DNA of 64,000 nt from G963662605 sp963667005 (GCA_963667005.1 OY762937.1:3596001-3660000), one strand, 5' to 3'. Shown: positions 8,763 through 19,007, numbered from the stretch's first letter. Numbers and translations: made by a program. The notes: generated from the letters alone by a model not told the origin.

Positions 8763-10043
8763 ATGAAACGCCTCATCAGTTTTGCAGCAATACTCTTTAT
8801 ATGCACTACGGCATTATATGCCCAATCGTCATTTGACACATACTTTTTTGATAAAACATTACGCTTCGATTATCAGCGCGCGGGTGACACCGCCAAAGAA
8901 ATCATCTACTTTGATGAAATGATCGAAGAACCCATATGGGGTGGTTCCAAGACCAACCTGATAGATAATTTTGAAATGGGCCGCTATTATGTGGAACTGC
9001 GCGACTCCGCCACCAACACGTTGATATTTTCTAAAAATTATTCAACGCTGTTTAGCGAGTGGCTCACGACTGCCGAATCAAAAAAGATCAAGAGAAGTTT
9101 CCCCGAAGTGGTTACGTTCCCCTATCCGAAGGCCGCTTGCGTCCTGACTTTCTTTGCGCGCGATCGGAAGAACAAATTAGAAAAGCAGTCCTCATTCGAT
9201 ATTAACCCGAATAATTATTTTATCAAGAAGGACCGGCGTTTAGTTTTCCCGAATTTTAAGGTTTCGTATTCCGGCGATCCAAGCAAAAAGGTTGACATCG
9301 TAATCATTCCCGAAGGTTACACAAAAGACCAGATGGACTTATTCAAAAAAGACTGCCAGAAATTTGCCGGTTATCTTTTTAAATCCTCCCCGTATAAAGA
9401 GAACAAAGATAAATTCAATATCTGGGGCGTTGAGGCGCCTTCACCGGACTCCGGTACCGATATACCGGGTGAGCGTATTTACAGAAATACCCTTGCAAAT
9501 ACTACATTCTACACCTTCGACCTCGAACGGTATTGCATGACGACTGATTATAAAAGTGTTCGTGACCTCGCGGCTAATGCCCCCTATGACCAGATTTATA
9601 TTTTGGTTAATTCCTCTAAATATGGCGGCGGTGCGATTTTCAATTTCTATTCGATTTGTGTGCACGACAACAAACACGAAGAATATATCTTTGTTCACGA
9701 GTTCGGCCACGGCTTCGCTTCGTTAGCTGACGAATATTACGAGAGTACGACAGCATATGAAGATTTCTATCCAAAGGATGTTGAGCCAAGTGATCCGAAC
9801 TTGACTACGCTTGTTGATTTTAGCAAAAAATGGAAAGACTTAGTCGAACCGGGAACACCAATACCCACTCCGGCAACCCCAGAGTACAAAGATAAAGTCG
9901 GCGCATTTGAAGGCGGAGGATACGTTAATAAGGGAATTTACCGTCCGATGCAGGACTGCACCATGAAGTCTATCTCAGTCGATAATTTCTGCCCGGTTTG
10001 TAAGCGTTCAATCATTAAAATGATTGATTATTACACAAAGTAG
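8763..10043 (+). CDS. secreted peptidase M64 family metallopeptidase
   Basis: 426 residues with a signal peptide (1-20, ending LYAQ). Residues about 30-165 form a beta-rich N-terminal domain of the kind found in M64 (IgA peptidase) proteins. The catalytic domain begins at VDIVIIPEGYT and contains the zinc motif HEFGHGFASLADEYY (H312, E313, H316). A C-terminal CTMKS...FCPVC cluster is typical of the family. It is expected to cleave proteins outside the cytoplasm; the substrate is unknown. No T9SS tail is present. Confidence 0.85.
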   Translation: MKRLISFAAILFICTTALYAQSSFDTYFFDKTLRFDYQRAGDTAKEIIYFDEMIEEPIWGGSKTNLIDNFEMGRYYVELRDSATNTLIFSKNYSTLFSEWLTTAESKKIKRSFPEVVTFPYPKAACVLTFFARDRKNKLEKQSSFDINPNNYFIKKDRRLVFPNFKVSYSGDPSKKVDIVIIPEGYTKDQMDLFKKDCQKFAGYLFKSSPYKENKDKFNIWGVEAPSPDSGTDIPGERIYRNTLANTTFYTFDLERYCMTTDYKSVRDLAANAPYDQIYILVNSSKYGGGAIFNFYSICVHDNKHEEYIFVHEFGHGFASLADEYYESTTAYEDFYPKDVEPSDPNLTTLVDFSKKWKDLVEPGTPIPTPATPEYKDKVGAFEGGGYVNKGIYRPMQDCTMKSISVDNFCPVCKRSIIKMIDYYTK

Positions 10044-10121
10044 GCGGTTTTGGATAAATTTCGTCATTGGTTAGCAAAAAAGTAATAGTTATTTTTATTG
10101 ATTAATTAATAACAAATATTA

Positions 10122-10946
10122 ATGTCAAACATAGTTGATACTTTGAATATATTACTACCCGGCATGTACTTCATGGCATTTCTCGCGTACCTTGCCAATT
10201 TTTTCAGTGATAACAGAAGACTCGAGAACGGGAAAAGATTATTCCTTTTCATCACCCTGTTACTGCATGCAATATATCTCCTTAACCGGCTGATCACATT
10301 CTCACATCCGCCGATCACCAACGTGTTTGAGATTATGACCGTGCTGGCATTCTGTATTGCCTTCTCCTATTTCATGCTGGAGCTAATCACCGACATCCGG
10401 GGAACCGGCCTGTTTATTATTATTATTTCTTTCCTTTTTCAGCTTGTATCCTCAATGTTCATTAGGGATACTCTTGTGGTTAAGGAAGTCCTGAAAAGTA
10501 ATTTGCTCGGCTCGCATGTATTCAGCGCGCTGCTCGGTTATTCAGGGATAGCAATTTCAGCAGTATACGGATTTCTGTATCTGCTTTTATACCGGGAATT
10601 AAAATCCAGCAAGTTCGGTTTAATATTTCAAAGAATGCCGAATCTCGAGATCCTGGAAAAACTGAGTTTTTACTCAGCTCTCATCGGATTCGCGATGCTG
10701 TCGGTAGCAATAGCAATTGGAGGTATCTGGCTGCCGCGGGCATTCCAGTATTTCTCGTATACCGACCCGAAGCTTGTCGCCACAGCAATTGTCTGGCTGC
10801 TTTACGGTCTGGGCATCTTCTTTAAGCTGAGCGGCAGATGGCAAGGCAAGAAAGTCATGGTATTGTCCATCATCGGTTTTTTGATTGCCGTTTTTTCGAC
10901 TATTGTCACGAATTTTTTAGCAAAAAGTTTTCACTCGTTCTATTGA
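10122..10946 (+). CDS. hemX: HemX/CcsA-type integral membrane protein
   Basis: 274 residues with about eight hydrophobic segments, matching the cytochrome c assembly (CcsA/ResC/HemX) family. Proteins of this kind are found directly before hemA in many bacteria and are thought to influence glutamyl-tRNA reductase level or haem handling. The gene precedes hemA by 32 bases on the same strand. The tryptophan-rich WWD haem-handling motif of true CcsA proteins is not evident, which favours the HemX-type role. Confidence 0.75.
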   Translation: MSNIVDTLNILLPGMYFMAFLAYLANFFSDNRRLENGKRLFLFITLLLHAIYLLNRLITFSHPPITNVFEIMTVLAFCIAFSYFMLELITDIRGTGLFIIIISFLFQLVSSMFIRDTLVVKEVLKSNLLGSHVFSALLGYSGIAISAVYGFLYLLLYRELKSSKFGLIFQRMPNLEILEKLSFYSALIGFAMLSVAIAIGGIWLPRAFQYFSYTDPKLVATAIVWLLYGLGIFFKLSGRWQGKKVMVLSIIGFLIAVFSTIVTNFLAKSFHSFY

Positions 10947-10978
10947 GAGATATACGTAGGGAATTTTAAGTTTACGAT

Positions 10979-12250
10979 ATGGATTTATTAGCGATTTCAA
11001 TAAATCATCGCACTGCACCTGTTGAACTGCGTGAGGCACTGCACCTCAATCAGGATGAAATACGAGCATACTTAGTAGAGCTGAAAGAATCTCTTCTTTC
11101 TGAAGGGTTCATTATATCCACTTGTAACCGCACCGAGATATATGGACTTCCCCGTCACGATAAAATCGAATTCGGTGACTTAAAAAAATTCCTCACGCAA
11201 AAGCGCAACATTCAAAATATCACCGATGAGAATTTTCAACAGTTCTTCTCTTCTGCTGCGGTCAATCATATTTTCCGTGTTGCTGCAGGAATTGATTCAT
11301 TGCTCGTTGGCGATAATCAGATTTTCGGTCAGGTAAAAGAATCATTCCAGATAGCTGAAGATCAACAGCTTACCGGGCCGATGCTCAAAAGATTGTTTGA
11401 CGCAGCAATCCGCGTCGGTAAGCGCTCAAAAACCGAGACGCTGATCAGCGAGGGTGCTATTACCGTAAGTTACGCGGCTGTGCAGCTTGTAGAGAAAATA
11501 TTTTCACTGTCGAAAAAATCAGCATTAGTCATAGGACTTGGTGAAAGTGGTGAAATTGCTGCAAAGCATTTACGGGATAAAGGAATCGGGAAACTGACGC
11601 TGACTAACAGAACGATGTCGAAAGCTGAAAAGCTTGCCGAAGACCTGCAGGCAAAAGTGGTTCCTTTTGAAAATTTTAAAGAGTTTTTACATGAGTACGA
11701 TATCATCATCACTGCCACCTCTGCACCTGATATTATCCTGACGAAAAATGACATCCAGGCAATGATGAAAAAACGCGGCAGCAGTCCGGCTGTTCTCGTC
11801 GATATCGCAGTCCCCCGTGATATAGATCCGGACATCCGCAAAATCGACGGCGTGTTTTACAATGATATAGACTCGTTGAGTGTTATCGTTGAACAAAACA
11901 TGAAAAAACGCCTGGAAGAAATTCCGAAAGTGGAAGCAATTATTGAAGAAGAGACCAACGCGTTCTTCGCCTGGTTAAGCTCGCTGGAAGTCGCACCCAC
12001 GATAAAATCCTTGAGGGATTTATTCGAGCAGGTTCGCGCCGATGAGGTCAAAGGGCAAATCAATAGATTTCCTGAAGCAGACAGAGAAAAAGTCGAAATA
12101 CTCACCAAACGGATTATTAATAAACTACTGCACATTCCGACAATTGAATTACGAAAAGCTGCAGAGAATGACGCAGACTCAGCCGAAACAATGGAGATGA
12201 TCGCCATCATCCGCGAGATGTTCGGCCTTGACAAGAAAGACAAAGAATAA
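10979..12250 (+). CDS. hemA: glutamyl-tRNA reductase
   Basis: 423 residues; reduces glutamyl-tRNA(Glu) to glutamate-1-semialdehyde, the first committed step of the C5 haem pathway. The catalytic cysteine is C49 in ISTCNRTEIYG. The family block VAAGIDSLLVGDNQIFGQVKE is present, and the NADPH domain starts near GLGESGEIAAKHL. Length is normal. hemC follows after 11 bases. Confidence 0.96.
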   Translation: MDLLAISINHRTAPVELREALHLNQDEIRAYLVELKESLLSEGFIISTCNRTEIYGLPRHDKIEFGDLKKFLTQKRNIQNITDENFQQFFSSAAVNHIFRVAAGIDSLLVGDNQIFGQVKESFQIAEDQQLTGPMLKRLFDAAIRVGKRSKTETLISEGAITVSYAAVQLVEKIFSLSKKSALVIGLGESGEIAAKHLRDKGIGKLTLTNRTMSKAEKLAEDLQAKVVPFENFKEFLHEYDIIITATSAPDIILTKNDIQAMMKKRGSSPAVLVDIAVPRDIDPDIRKIDGVFYNDIDSLSVIVEQNMKKRLEEIPKVEAIIEEETNAFFAWLSSLEVAPTIKSLRDLFEQVRADEVKGQINRFPEADREKVEILTKRIINKLLHIPTIELRKAAENDADSAETMEMIAIIREMFGLDKKDKE

Positions 12251-12261
12251 TCGTAACACCT

Positions 12262-13206
12262 ATGAAAAATTCCAAAAAGAAAATCGTCATCGGTTCACGC
12301 GGTAGTGAACTTGCTCTCTGGCAGGCACAGCACATTAAACGCGAGCTGGAAAAGAAACACAAAAATCTTACCGTTGAAGTAAAAATTATTAAAACCAAAG
12401 GTGATAAGATTCTTGATGTTCCCCTTTCCAAAATCGGAGACAAAGGATTATTCACCAAAGAACTTGAAAATGCTCTGCTACGCAATGAAGTTGATATTGC
12501 CGTTCATAGTTTGAAAGATTTACAGACGGTCATTCCAACCGGATTGAGCCTTGCTGCAATAACAAAAAGACATCCGGTGGAAGATGTTCTGATTGCACGG
12601 AAGAAAGGCACTACTATTTTGAACCTGCCTCCGAATGCGGTTGTCGCTACTGGTTCACTGAGACGCAAGAGCCAGCTTCTGCATATTCGCCCTGATATTA
12701 CAACCGTTGAACTACGCGGCAATGTACCATCCCGTATTAAAAAGTTTCTGGAATCAGATTGGGACGCAATCATTTTAGCCAGAGCCGGAGTTGAAAGACT
12801 TGGGTTGAAGAAATATATTTCTTCCTACATTGGTGCAGATCTGATTCTGCCCGCGGTCGGTCAAGGTGCACTGGGAATTGAAATATCATCCAAAAGAGAT
12901 GATATCGCCGAAATTGTAAGCGTACTGCATGATGAGAAGACGGCTATGGCGGTGACCGCTGAGCGCCAGTTCTTAAAAGAACTTGAAGGCGGATGTCAGG
13001 TACCGATCGGAGCATATGGTGAAGTTAAATCCAACGGATTTTACTTCTCAGCAGTTGTCGGATCACTCGACGGCAGTATCGTCTTTAAGAAAAAAACCCG
13101 CACCAGCCTTCCAAAGGCCGGAAACGTTGGAAAAGAAATTGCCAAGGATATGTTGAAGGCCGGAGCTGGAGAAATTCTTAGCGGCATTTCTGCCAAAAGA
13201 ATATAA
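12262..13206 (+). CDS. hemC: porphobilinogen deaminase (hydroxymethylbilane synthase)
   Basis: 314 residues; polymerises four porphobilinogens. Visible motifs are IGSRGSELALWQAQ at the start, KDLQTVIP, the substrate-binding ATGSLRRKSQ, and the dipyrromethane-cofactor cysteine C245 in LEGGCQVPIGAY. It lies in the hem operon, but about 155 bases separate it from hemD, so an internal promoter is possible. Confidence 0.96.
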   Translation: MKNSKKKIVIGSRGSELALWQAQHIKRELEKKHKNLTVEVKIIKTKGDKILDVPLSKIGDKGLFTKELENALLRNEVDIAVHSLKDLQTVIPTGLSLAAITKRHPVEDVLIARKKGTTILNLPPNAVVATGSLRRKSQLLHIRPDITTVELRGNVPSRIKKFLESDWDAIILARAGVERLGLKKYISSYIGADLILPAVGQGALGIEISSKRDDIAEIVSVLHDEKTAMAVTAERQFLKELEGGCQVPIGAYGEVKSNGFYFSAVVGSLDGSIVFKKKTRTSLPKAGNVGKEIAKDMLKAGAGEILSGISAKRI

Positions 13207-13360
13207 GGCATCTCCGATAGAGCTGTAAATAATTAGTATATTTATAGGCGTGTTTTAAGATATTCTGAGAACTGTTATCCATTTCTCTCAACGCAATGCA
13301 CAAATATTTTGTAATTAACCGGGTATCCGGACTTTTTAGTAATTATAAGTGACATAAACT

Positions 13361-14185
13361 ATGTTTACTGAAGAATCGAACGTGGAAAAAGAAACGGAAA
13401 TCTCCCCTTTAACGGGAAAGCATATTGTCATCACAAGAAGTGTAGACCAGGCTGCAGAGTCTATGAAACTATTGGAAGCTGAAGGTGCGTCTGTAATTTC
13501 GCTGCCTGCTATTGCTTTTAAGCCGATTCAGCTGGATGAGACCAGACTGAATAACCTGGTGAATAACTATTACGATTATATCGTTTTTTCTTCCGCAAAT
13601 GGGGTCAGGTTCTTTTTTGAGCAGTTGAGCGGAAAATTCATTGCCGAGATTCGCGAACATAGCAAGGTAATTGCCATAGGTGAAAAAACCAGAGCGTATT
13701 GCGACCGCAAATGGCTGAATGTTGTTTATTCGCCTGTTGAATATAATGCAAAAGCACTGATTCAGGAATTGGAGAGTGTCGATTGGAAAAATGCCAAGAT
13801 ACTTATCCCCGGTGCATTAATAAGCAGAAAAGAATTATTTGAAGGCTTCAATCGTTTGGGCGCCAATGTTGATACCGTTCCGGTATATGATACGGTAATG
13901 CCCCCGAGAGACAGCGTTATTGATAAAATACTCCAGATTAAAAAAACCAAAGTTGATTGCTATACATTTATGAGTCCGTCGGGCTTCATCAACTTCCTCC
14001 GCCTCATGGAAATTCAGGGCAACCACGATTTCTTTGATGGCGCTGCTATAGCGGTTATCGGCACAACCACAGAAAATACGGTTATTGACGCCGGTTATAA
14101 AGTTGATATAAAGGCAAAACGTGCGACCATGGAATCTTTGGTCAGTTCTATAAAGGAATATTATCTCACGGAGCAGAGTAATTGA
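13361..14185 (+). CDS. hemD: uroporphyrinogen-III synthase
   Basis: 274 residues; closes the tetrapyrrole ring with inversion of ring D. Sequence conservation in HemD is low, but the start (GKHIVITRSVDQA), the VFSSANGVRFF segment, AIGEKTRAYC and a C-terminal FMSPSGFINFL region fit the family, and the position between hemC and hemE confirms it. An N-terminal extension of about 20 residues precedes the domain. Its TGA overlaps the TTG start of hemE (TTGA). Confidence 0.92.
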   Translation: MFTEESNVEKETEISPLTGKHIVITRSVDQAAESMKLLEAEGASVISLPAIAFKPIQLDETRLNNLVNNYYDYIVFSSANGVRFFFEQLSGKFIAEIREHSKVIAIGEKTRAYCDRKWLNVVYSPVEYNAKALIQELESVDWKNAKILIPGALISRKELFEGFNRLGANVDTVPVYDTVMPPRDSVIDKILQIKKTKVDCYTFMSPSGFINFLRLMEIQGNHDFFDGAAIAVIGTTTENTVIDAGYKVDIKAKRATMESLVSSIKEYYLTEQSN

Positions 14186-15273
14186 AAAAAAAATTAAAAA
14201 ATGATCTTTTCCTTCGGGCATGCCGCCGCGAAGAAGTTGAACAAACACCTGTATGGATAATGCGTCAAGCCGGACGTTACCTGCCTGAATACCGGGCGGT
14301 ACGTGCAAAAGCTGATTTCCTTACCATGTGTAAAACCCCCGAACTCGCCGCGGAAGTCACCGTTCAACCGGTTGATATTATCGGCGTTGATGCCGCTATC
14401 CTCTTTTCCGATATTCTGGTCATTCCGGAAGCCATGGGCATGAAACTGAGTGTTGAGGAAGGCCGCGGACCGGTTTTCGCACACCCGATAAGAAACGATG
14501 AAGACGCAAAGGCGTTAAAACAACTCGACCCGTTCAAAGATCTAAAGTATGTTATGGACGCGATTAAGCTCACCAAAGATACTTTAGACAATCGCGTTCC
14601 GCTCATCGGTTTTGCCGGATCACCATGGACACTTCTTACGTATATGGTTGAAGGCAAAGGCTCGAAGAACTTTTCCGAAATTAAAAAGTTGATTTACCAT
14701 AATCCATATCTGGCTCATACCCTGCTCATTAAAATTGCAGATGCTGTTGCCGATTATCTTTCAGCAAAAATCGAATCAGGTGTAGATGCAGTACAGATAT
14801 TCGATACATGGGGCGGTATACTATCTCCGTCTGATTTCAGAACATTCTCCCTCCAGTACATTCAACACATCATTGATAAACTGCAACGGAAGAATCAGCC
14901 GGTCATCGTGTTTGCCAAAGGCGTTCATCATGATATGAAAAAGCTTGCCCGTACCGGTGCTGATGTGCTCGGCATTGACTGGACATTTGATTTAAAAGAT
15001 GTGCGTGAAAAAGTCGGCAAGAAAGTTGCCCTGCAAGGAAATCTTGATCCTACGGTTTTATACGCACCGGTTGAAACTATTCGCGAAGAGGCAGTTAAGG
15101 TTTTAAAAGTTTTCAACGGTGAACCCGGACATGTTTTCAACCTCGGACACGGCATTCTGCCCGACGTTGATCCGGATAATGCAAAAGCGCTTGTGCGTAT
15201 TGTGCATGAAGAGAGTGCAAAGATGTATAAAAAAAGACACGATAAAGCCGGTACTAAACGCCGGAAAAAATAA
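14182..15273 (+). CDS. hemE: uroporphyrinogen decarboxylase
   Basis: 363 residues; converts uroporphyrinogen III to coproporphyrinogen III. The N-terminal signature PVWIMRQAGRYLPEYR and the GFAGSPWTLLTYMVEG block are intact. The start is TTG at 14182, overlapping the hemD stop by four bases, with GGAG about 9 bases upstream. No in-frame ATG exists before the conserved start of the domain, so the TTG start is well supported. Confidence 0.95.
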   Translation: MKKKLKNDLFLRACRREEVEQTPVWIMRQAGRYLPEYRAVRAKADFLTMCKTPELAAEVTVQPVDIIGVDAAILFSDILVIPEAMGMKLSVEEGRGPVFAHPIRNDEDAKALKQLDPFKDLKYVMDAIKLTKDTLDNRVPLIGFAGSPWTLLTYMVEGKGSKNFSEIKKLIYHNPYLAHTLLIKIADAVADYLSAKIESGVDAVQIFDTWGGILSPSDFRTFSLQYIQHIIDKLQRKNQPVIVFAKGVHHDMKKLARTGADVLGIDWTFDLKDVREKVGKKVALQGNLDPTVLYAPVETIREEAVKVLKVFNGEPGHVFNLGHGILPDVDPDNAKALVRIVHEESAKMYKKRHDKAGTKRRKK

Positions 15274-15288
15274 TGTTACGGATATGTT

Positions 15289-16665
15289 ATGTTTGAGATA
15301 GATGTTGAACTTATAAAAAAATACGATAAGCCGGGTCCGCGCTATACCAGCTACCCGACTGCCCCGCATTTTAACGAATCATTTACTGCGGACAATTACC
15401 GCGAAGAGATATTAGCCACAAACGGCAGCGAAGCAACCACTGACCTGTCCTTGTATTTCCATCTCCCCTATTGCGATACCTTATGTTATTTCTGCGGATG
15501 CAATATGATCATCACGCAAAACAGAAACCGCATTCACGATTACGTTACCTATGTAAAAAAAGAAATTGATCTGCTCCGCAAATATATTTCTCCGGATAGA
15601 AAAGTCTCGCAATTGCACTGGGGCGGCGGAACACCGACACATTTGAATCCCGATGAAATTGCTGATCTGGCATCATACATTCACTCATCATTCACAGTCA
15701 ATCCTCAATCAGAGAATAGCTGCGAAATTGATCCGCGCGGATTGACAAAGGCTCATCTCGAAGCACTGCGTAATAACGGCTTTAACCGCATCAGCATGGG
15801 TGTACAGGATTTTAATCCTGCCGTACAAAAAGCAGTGAACCGCGTACAGCCTGAAGACATGACCCGCCAGGTAGTTGACTGGGTGAGAGAATTGGGATTC
15901 TATAGCATCAATCTTGATTTGATTTACGGACTTCCGTTCCAGACGGTTGAATCATTCGCCGATACGGTTGATAAGATCATAGACATTTCTCCTGATCGCA
16001 TTGCAGTATTTAATTATGCTCACGTTCCGTGGATGAAAAAGCACATGTCCATGATAAATGCCGAGGATATTCCATCCGCTGACGTGAAACTGCAAACATT
16101 AAAGATGACCATTGAGAAACTTGTCACAGCCGGCTACCAGTCAATAGGCATGGATCACTTTGCTAAACCGGGTGATGAACTTACCATAGCATTGAAAGAA
16201 AAAAAGCTGTACCGCAATTTTCAGGGATACAGCACAAATGCGGGACTGGACCTGTATGCTTTCGGTATTACAGGAATAAGCCAGCTGCAAAACATTTACG
16301 CGCAGAACTTCAAAACGGAAAAAGAATACTTCGCCGCAATTGACAACGGCATTCTCCCTATAACAAAAGGCTATCGTCTGAACGAGGACGATCATATCCG
16401 CCGCTACGTTATCATGCGGTTGATGTGCGATTTTGAATTGGATTTTTCAGTTGTTGAAAAGAAATTCAATATTGATTTCAATACTTATTTCGCCTCCGGC
16501 ATCAGCGGATTAAAAGATTTCCTCGACGAAGGTCTTGTCAAAATTGAAAACAATATTCTAACGGTAACAAAAACCGGACAACTTCTTATCCGCAATATCG
16601 CCATGAACTTCGACGGCTATATTGAACGCAAAGAGGACACCGGAAGATATTCAAAAACCGTTTGA
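15289..16665 (+). CDS. hemN: oxygen-independent coproporphyrinogen III dehydrogenase (radical SAM)
   Basis: 458 residues; oxidatively decarboxylates coproporphyrinogen III without oxygen. The radical-SAM cluster motif is C62-x3-C66-x2-C69 followed by G70-C71, as in E. coli HemN. LHWGGGTPTHL and the DPRG...SMGVQDF stretches are present. HemN rather than an oxygen-dependent HemF suggests haem can be made under low oxygen. recQ starts 10 bases after its stop. Confidence 0.95.
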   Translation: MFEIDVELIKKYDKPGPRYTSYPTAPHFNESFTADNYREEILATNGSEATTDLSLYFHLPYCDTLCYFCGCNMIITQNRNRIHDYVTYVKKEIDLLRKYISPDRKVSQLHWGGGTPTHLNPDEIADLASYIHSSFTVNPQSENSCEIDPRGLTKAHLEALRNNGFNRISMGVQDFNPAVQKAVNRVQPEDMTRQVVDWVRELGFYSINLDLIYGLPFQTVESFADTVDKIIDISPDRIAVFNYAHVPWMKKHMSMINAEDIPSADVKLQTLKMTIEKLVTAGYQSIGMDHFAKPGDELTIALKEKKLYRNFQGYSTNAGLDLYAFGITGISQLQNIYAQNFKTEKEYFAAIDNGILPITKGYRLNEDDHIRRYVIMRLMCDFELDFSVVEKKFNIDFNTYFASGISGLKDFLDEGLVKIENNILTVTKTGQLLIRNIAMNFDGYIERKEDTGRYSKTV

Positions 16666-16675
16666 TGCACCGGGC

Positions 16676-18130
16676 ATGACAAATTCCTCACCATCACAAA
16701 TACTTCAGCAGTATTTCGGCTACCAATCGTTCCGCGGCATTCAGGAAACGGTAATCAACCGGCTTGTTCTTGAGCATAAGCACTCTCTTGTTCTTATGCC
16801 TACGGGCGGCGGTAAATCACTCTGCTATCAGGTGCCTGCCCTCTTCTTTGAAGGAGGCACATTAGTCATTTCCCCGCTAATTGCTTTGATGCAGGATCAA
16901 GTTGATGCTTTGCGGAAGAAAAATATACCCGCGACATTCATCAATTCAACAGTAAGCGCGCAGGACAAAAAGAAACGGCTGCAATCATTCATCAGCGGCA
17001 CCACAAAACTCCTCTATGTTACTCCCGAAAGATTCCGTAACGAAGATTTTGTCAGTGAAATTGGTAAGGCGAATGTTTCTCTGCTCGCAGTTGATGAGGC
17101 GCATTGTATTTCTGAGTGGGGACACGATTTCCGTCCCGACTATTCCCGCATTGCGGAATTCCGGCAGCTTATCGGAAACCCGTTGACTATAGCCGTCACA
17201 GCGACCGCTACGCCCGAAGTACAACAAGATATTATTGTAAAGCTCGGACTGAATAAAGACGAGATAAAAGTATTTCATGAAGGTATCGAGCGCCCCAATT
17301 TACGTCTGGAAGCAGTGGATGTGTTTGATGAAAAAGAAACATTGCAGGAAATCATCCGCGTTCTGGATAACTACAAAGGTTCGGGAATAATTTATTTTTC
17401 CCTAATCAAAAACCTCGAGATATATTCCCAAATATTGCGCGATAAAGGTTACCGCCATGGTATCTATCACGGTAAACTGGAAGCACAAAAGCGAAAAGCG
17501 ATGCAAAGAAATTTTCTTGAGGGAAAAGAGCAGCTCATGCTCGCGACAAATGCTTTCGGAATGGGAATAGATAAAGCCGATATCCGGTTTGTTATACATG
17601 CTGAATTGCCTTCGAGCGTTGAATCCTATTATCAGGAAATCGGCCGTGCCGGACGCGACGGCGAACCATCTTTATGCAAACTTCTCTATCATAGCGAGGA
17701 TATCCATACGCAGATGGAGTTCATCAAGTGGGCAAATCCCGGTGCTGAATATTATTATCGTCTCTTTGGCCTGCTCTCCGGTCATCTGGAAAAAGCCAAC
17801 GCAATGGGTGTTGAATATCTTATTGAAGAAATGAGTTTTAAGAATAAAAGCGATTTCCGTGTTGAAACCGCATTGGGTATGCTGGACAGATATGGTGTTA
17901 CGAGCGGTTCACTTGATAAACATGATTTGCAGATCATTGCCCCGCTTCCGCATGAACTTGAGGACGACTCCTTCCTGAAAGCTAAATTGATGAACGACAA
18001 TAAAAAATTACTTTCGGTTGTTAATTATTTCAGAACTGAATCATGCCGCAAGACTTTTATTTCGGATTATTTCGGTTTTCCGGGCGAACAACCATGCGGA
18101 AATTGCGATATTTGCAGCATTGCCGGATAG
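16676..18130 (+). CDS. recQ: RecQ-type ATP-dependent DNA helicase, short form
   Basis: About 484 residues from the ATG at 16676; a TTG at 16622 in the same frame lies inside hemN and is less likely. Helicase motifs: PTGGGKSLCYQ (Walker A), VDEAHCISEWGHDFRPDY (DEAH plus aromatic-rich loop), ATATP, and HAELPSSVESYYQEIGRAGRDG (motif VI). The protein ends right after the zinc-binding cysteines (CRKTF...CGNCDIC). It therefore lacks the winged-helix and HRDC domains of long RecQ proteins. It is coupled to the hem run by a 10-base gap. Confidence 0.93.
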   Translation: MTNSSPSQILQQYFGYQSFRGIQETVINRLVLEHKHSLVLMPTGGGKSLCYQVPALFFEGGTLVISPLIALMQDQVDALRKKNIPATFINSTVSAQDKKKRLQSFISGTTKLLYVTPERFRNEDFVSEIGKANVSLLAVDEAHCISEWGHDFRPDYSRIAEFRQLIGNPLTIAVTATATPEVQQDIIVKLGLNKDEIKVFHEGIERPNLRLEAVDVFDEKETLQEIIRVLDNYKGSGIIYFSLIKNLEIYSQILRDKGYRHGIYHGKLEAQKRKAMQRNFLEGKEQLMLATNAFGMGIDKADIRFVIHAELPSSVESYYQEIGRAGRDGEPSLCKLLYHSEDIHTQMEFIKWANPGAEYYYRLFGLLSGHLEKANAMGVEYLIEEMSFKNKSDFRVETALGMLDRYGVTSGSLDKHDLQIIAPLPHELEDDSFLKAKLMNDNKKLLSVVNYFRTESCRKTFISDYFGFPGEQPCGNCDICSIAG

Positions 18131-18223
18131 AGCCCCGGTTCTTTTTATCCCGGCTATTTGAAATTATTTGCTGTTATTATATGTTTTGAGTTTATATGTA
18201 TAAAAATGTAATCTGGAGAAAAA

Positions 18224-18958
18224 ATGCGTATTAAATTAAGCTTACTTGTCTTCGTACTTGCTATCGGCTTTTCAGCATGTACCAAAAAAGAAGAACCGAA
18301 AAATGCTGCAGGCAGTACAGTAGTCGCCGGTCAGCATAAAGCGATCGTACAGGAAGTGTTGCAGGTAACACAGTATACCTATATGAGAGTAAATGAAAAT
18401 GGCCAGGAGTTCTGGATTGCCGGGCCAAAAACAAATATTGAAAAAGGCAGCGTTGTATACTTCGGCGCTACTATGGAAATGAAGAATTTCAAGAGCACTG
18501 ATTTGAACCGGGTATTTGACTCCGTACTTTTCGTACAGGAAGTCAGCAACTCACCTATCACTTCAGCTTCAGCACCTGCTTCACCGCATGGTGGTGATGC
18601 CGCATCTTCAAATGTCGGGCAAAAACCGGTTATGGAAAAAGCCGGCATTGCAGTTGCTAAGGCTCAAGGCGGAATCAGTATCGCAGAATTATACTCTAAT
18701 ACGGCAAAGTATAACGGAAAATCAGTCCGTATCCGCGGTAAAGTTTTGAAATTGAATACCGGCATTATGGGCAAAAACTGGGCACACATTCAGGATGGTA
18801 CGGATTCAAAAGGTAATTTCGATTTGACAGTTACAACACTATCTGATGTTAAAGTTGGTGATGATGTTACTTTTGAGGGTAAAATTTCATTGAATAAGGA
18901 CTTTGGTTACGGTTATTCCTACCCTGTCCTTATGGAAGATGCCAGAGCTGTAAAATAG
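18224..18958 (+). CDS. lipoprotein with C-terminal OB-fold (nucleic-acid-binding-like) domain
   Basis: 244 residues. A lipoprotein signal with lipobox FSAC at residues 17-20 is followed by two similar beta-rich halves: residues about 40-110 (AIVQEVLQVTQYTYMRV) and about 150-244 (GKSVRIRGKVLKLN...WAHIQDGTDSKG). The second has the appearance of an OB-fold domain, and an Ala/Ser-rich linker separates them. Exported OB-fold proteins occur in many Gram-negatives without known function. It is transcribed alone and ends in a strong terminator. Confidence 0.75.
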   Translation: MRIKLSLLVFVLAIGFSACTKKEEPKNAAGSTVVAGQHKAIVQEVLQVTQYTYMRVNENGQEFWIAGPKTNIEKGSVVYFGATMEMKNFKSTDLNRVFDSVLFVQEVSNSPITSASAPASPHGGDAASSNVGQKPVMEKAGIAVAKAQGGISIAELYSNTAKYNGKSVRIRGKVLKLNTGIMGKNWAHIQDGTDSKGNFDLTVTTLSDVKVGDDVTFEGKISLNKDFGYGYSYPVLMEDARAVK

Positions 18959-18976
18959 TATTGTTAATTTTTGAGC

Positions 18977-19007
18977 AAGGGAAGGCGGTTTCGCCTTCCC
19001 TTTTTTT
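18977..19007 (+). terminator. intrinsic terminator after the OB-fold lipoprotein gene
   Basis: Nine-base stem GGGAAGGCG / CGCCTTCCC with a GTTT loop, followed by seven T residues. Confidence 0.93.
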
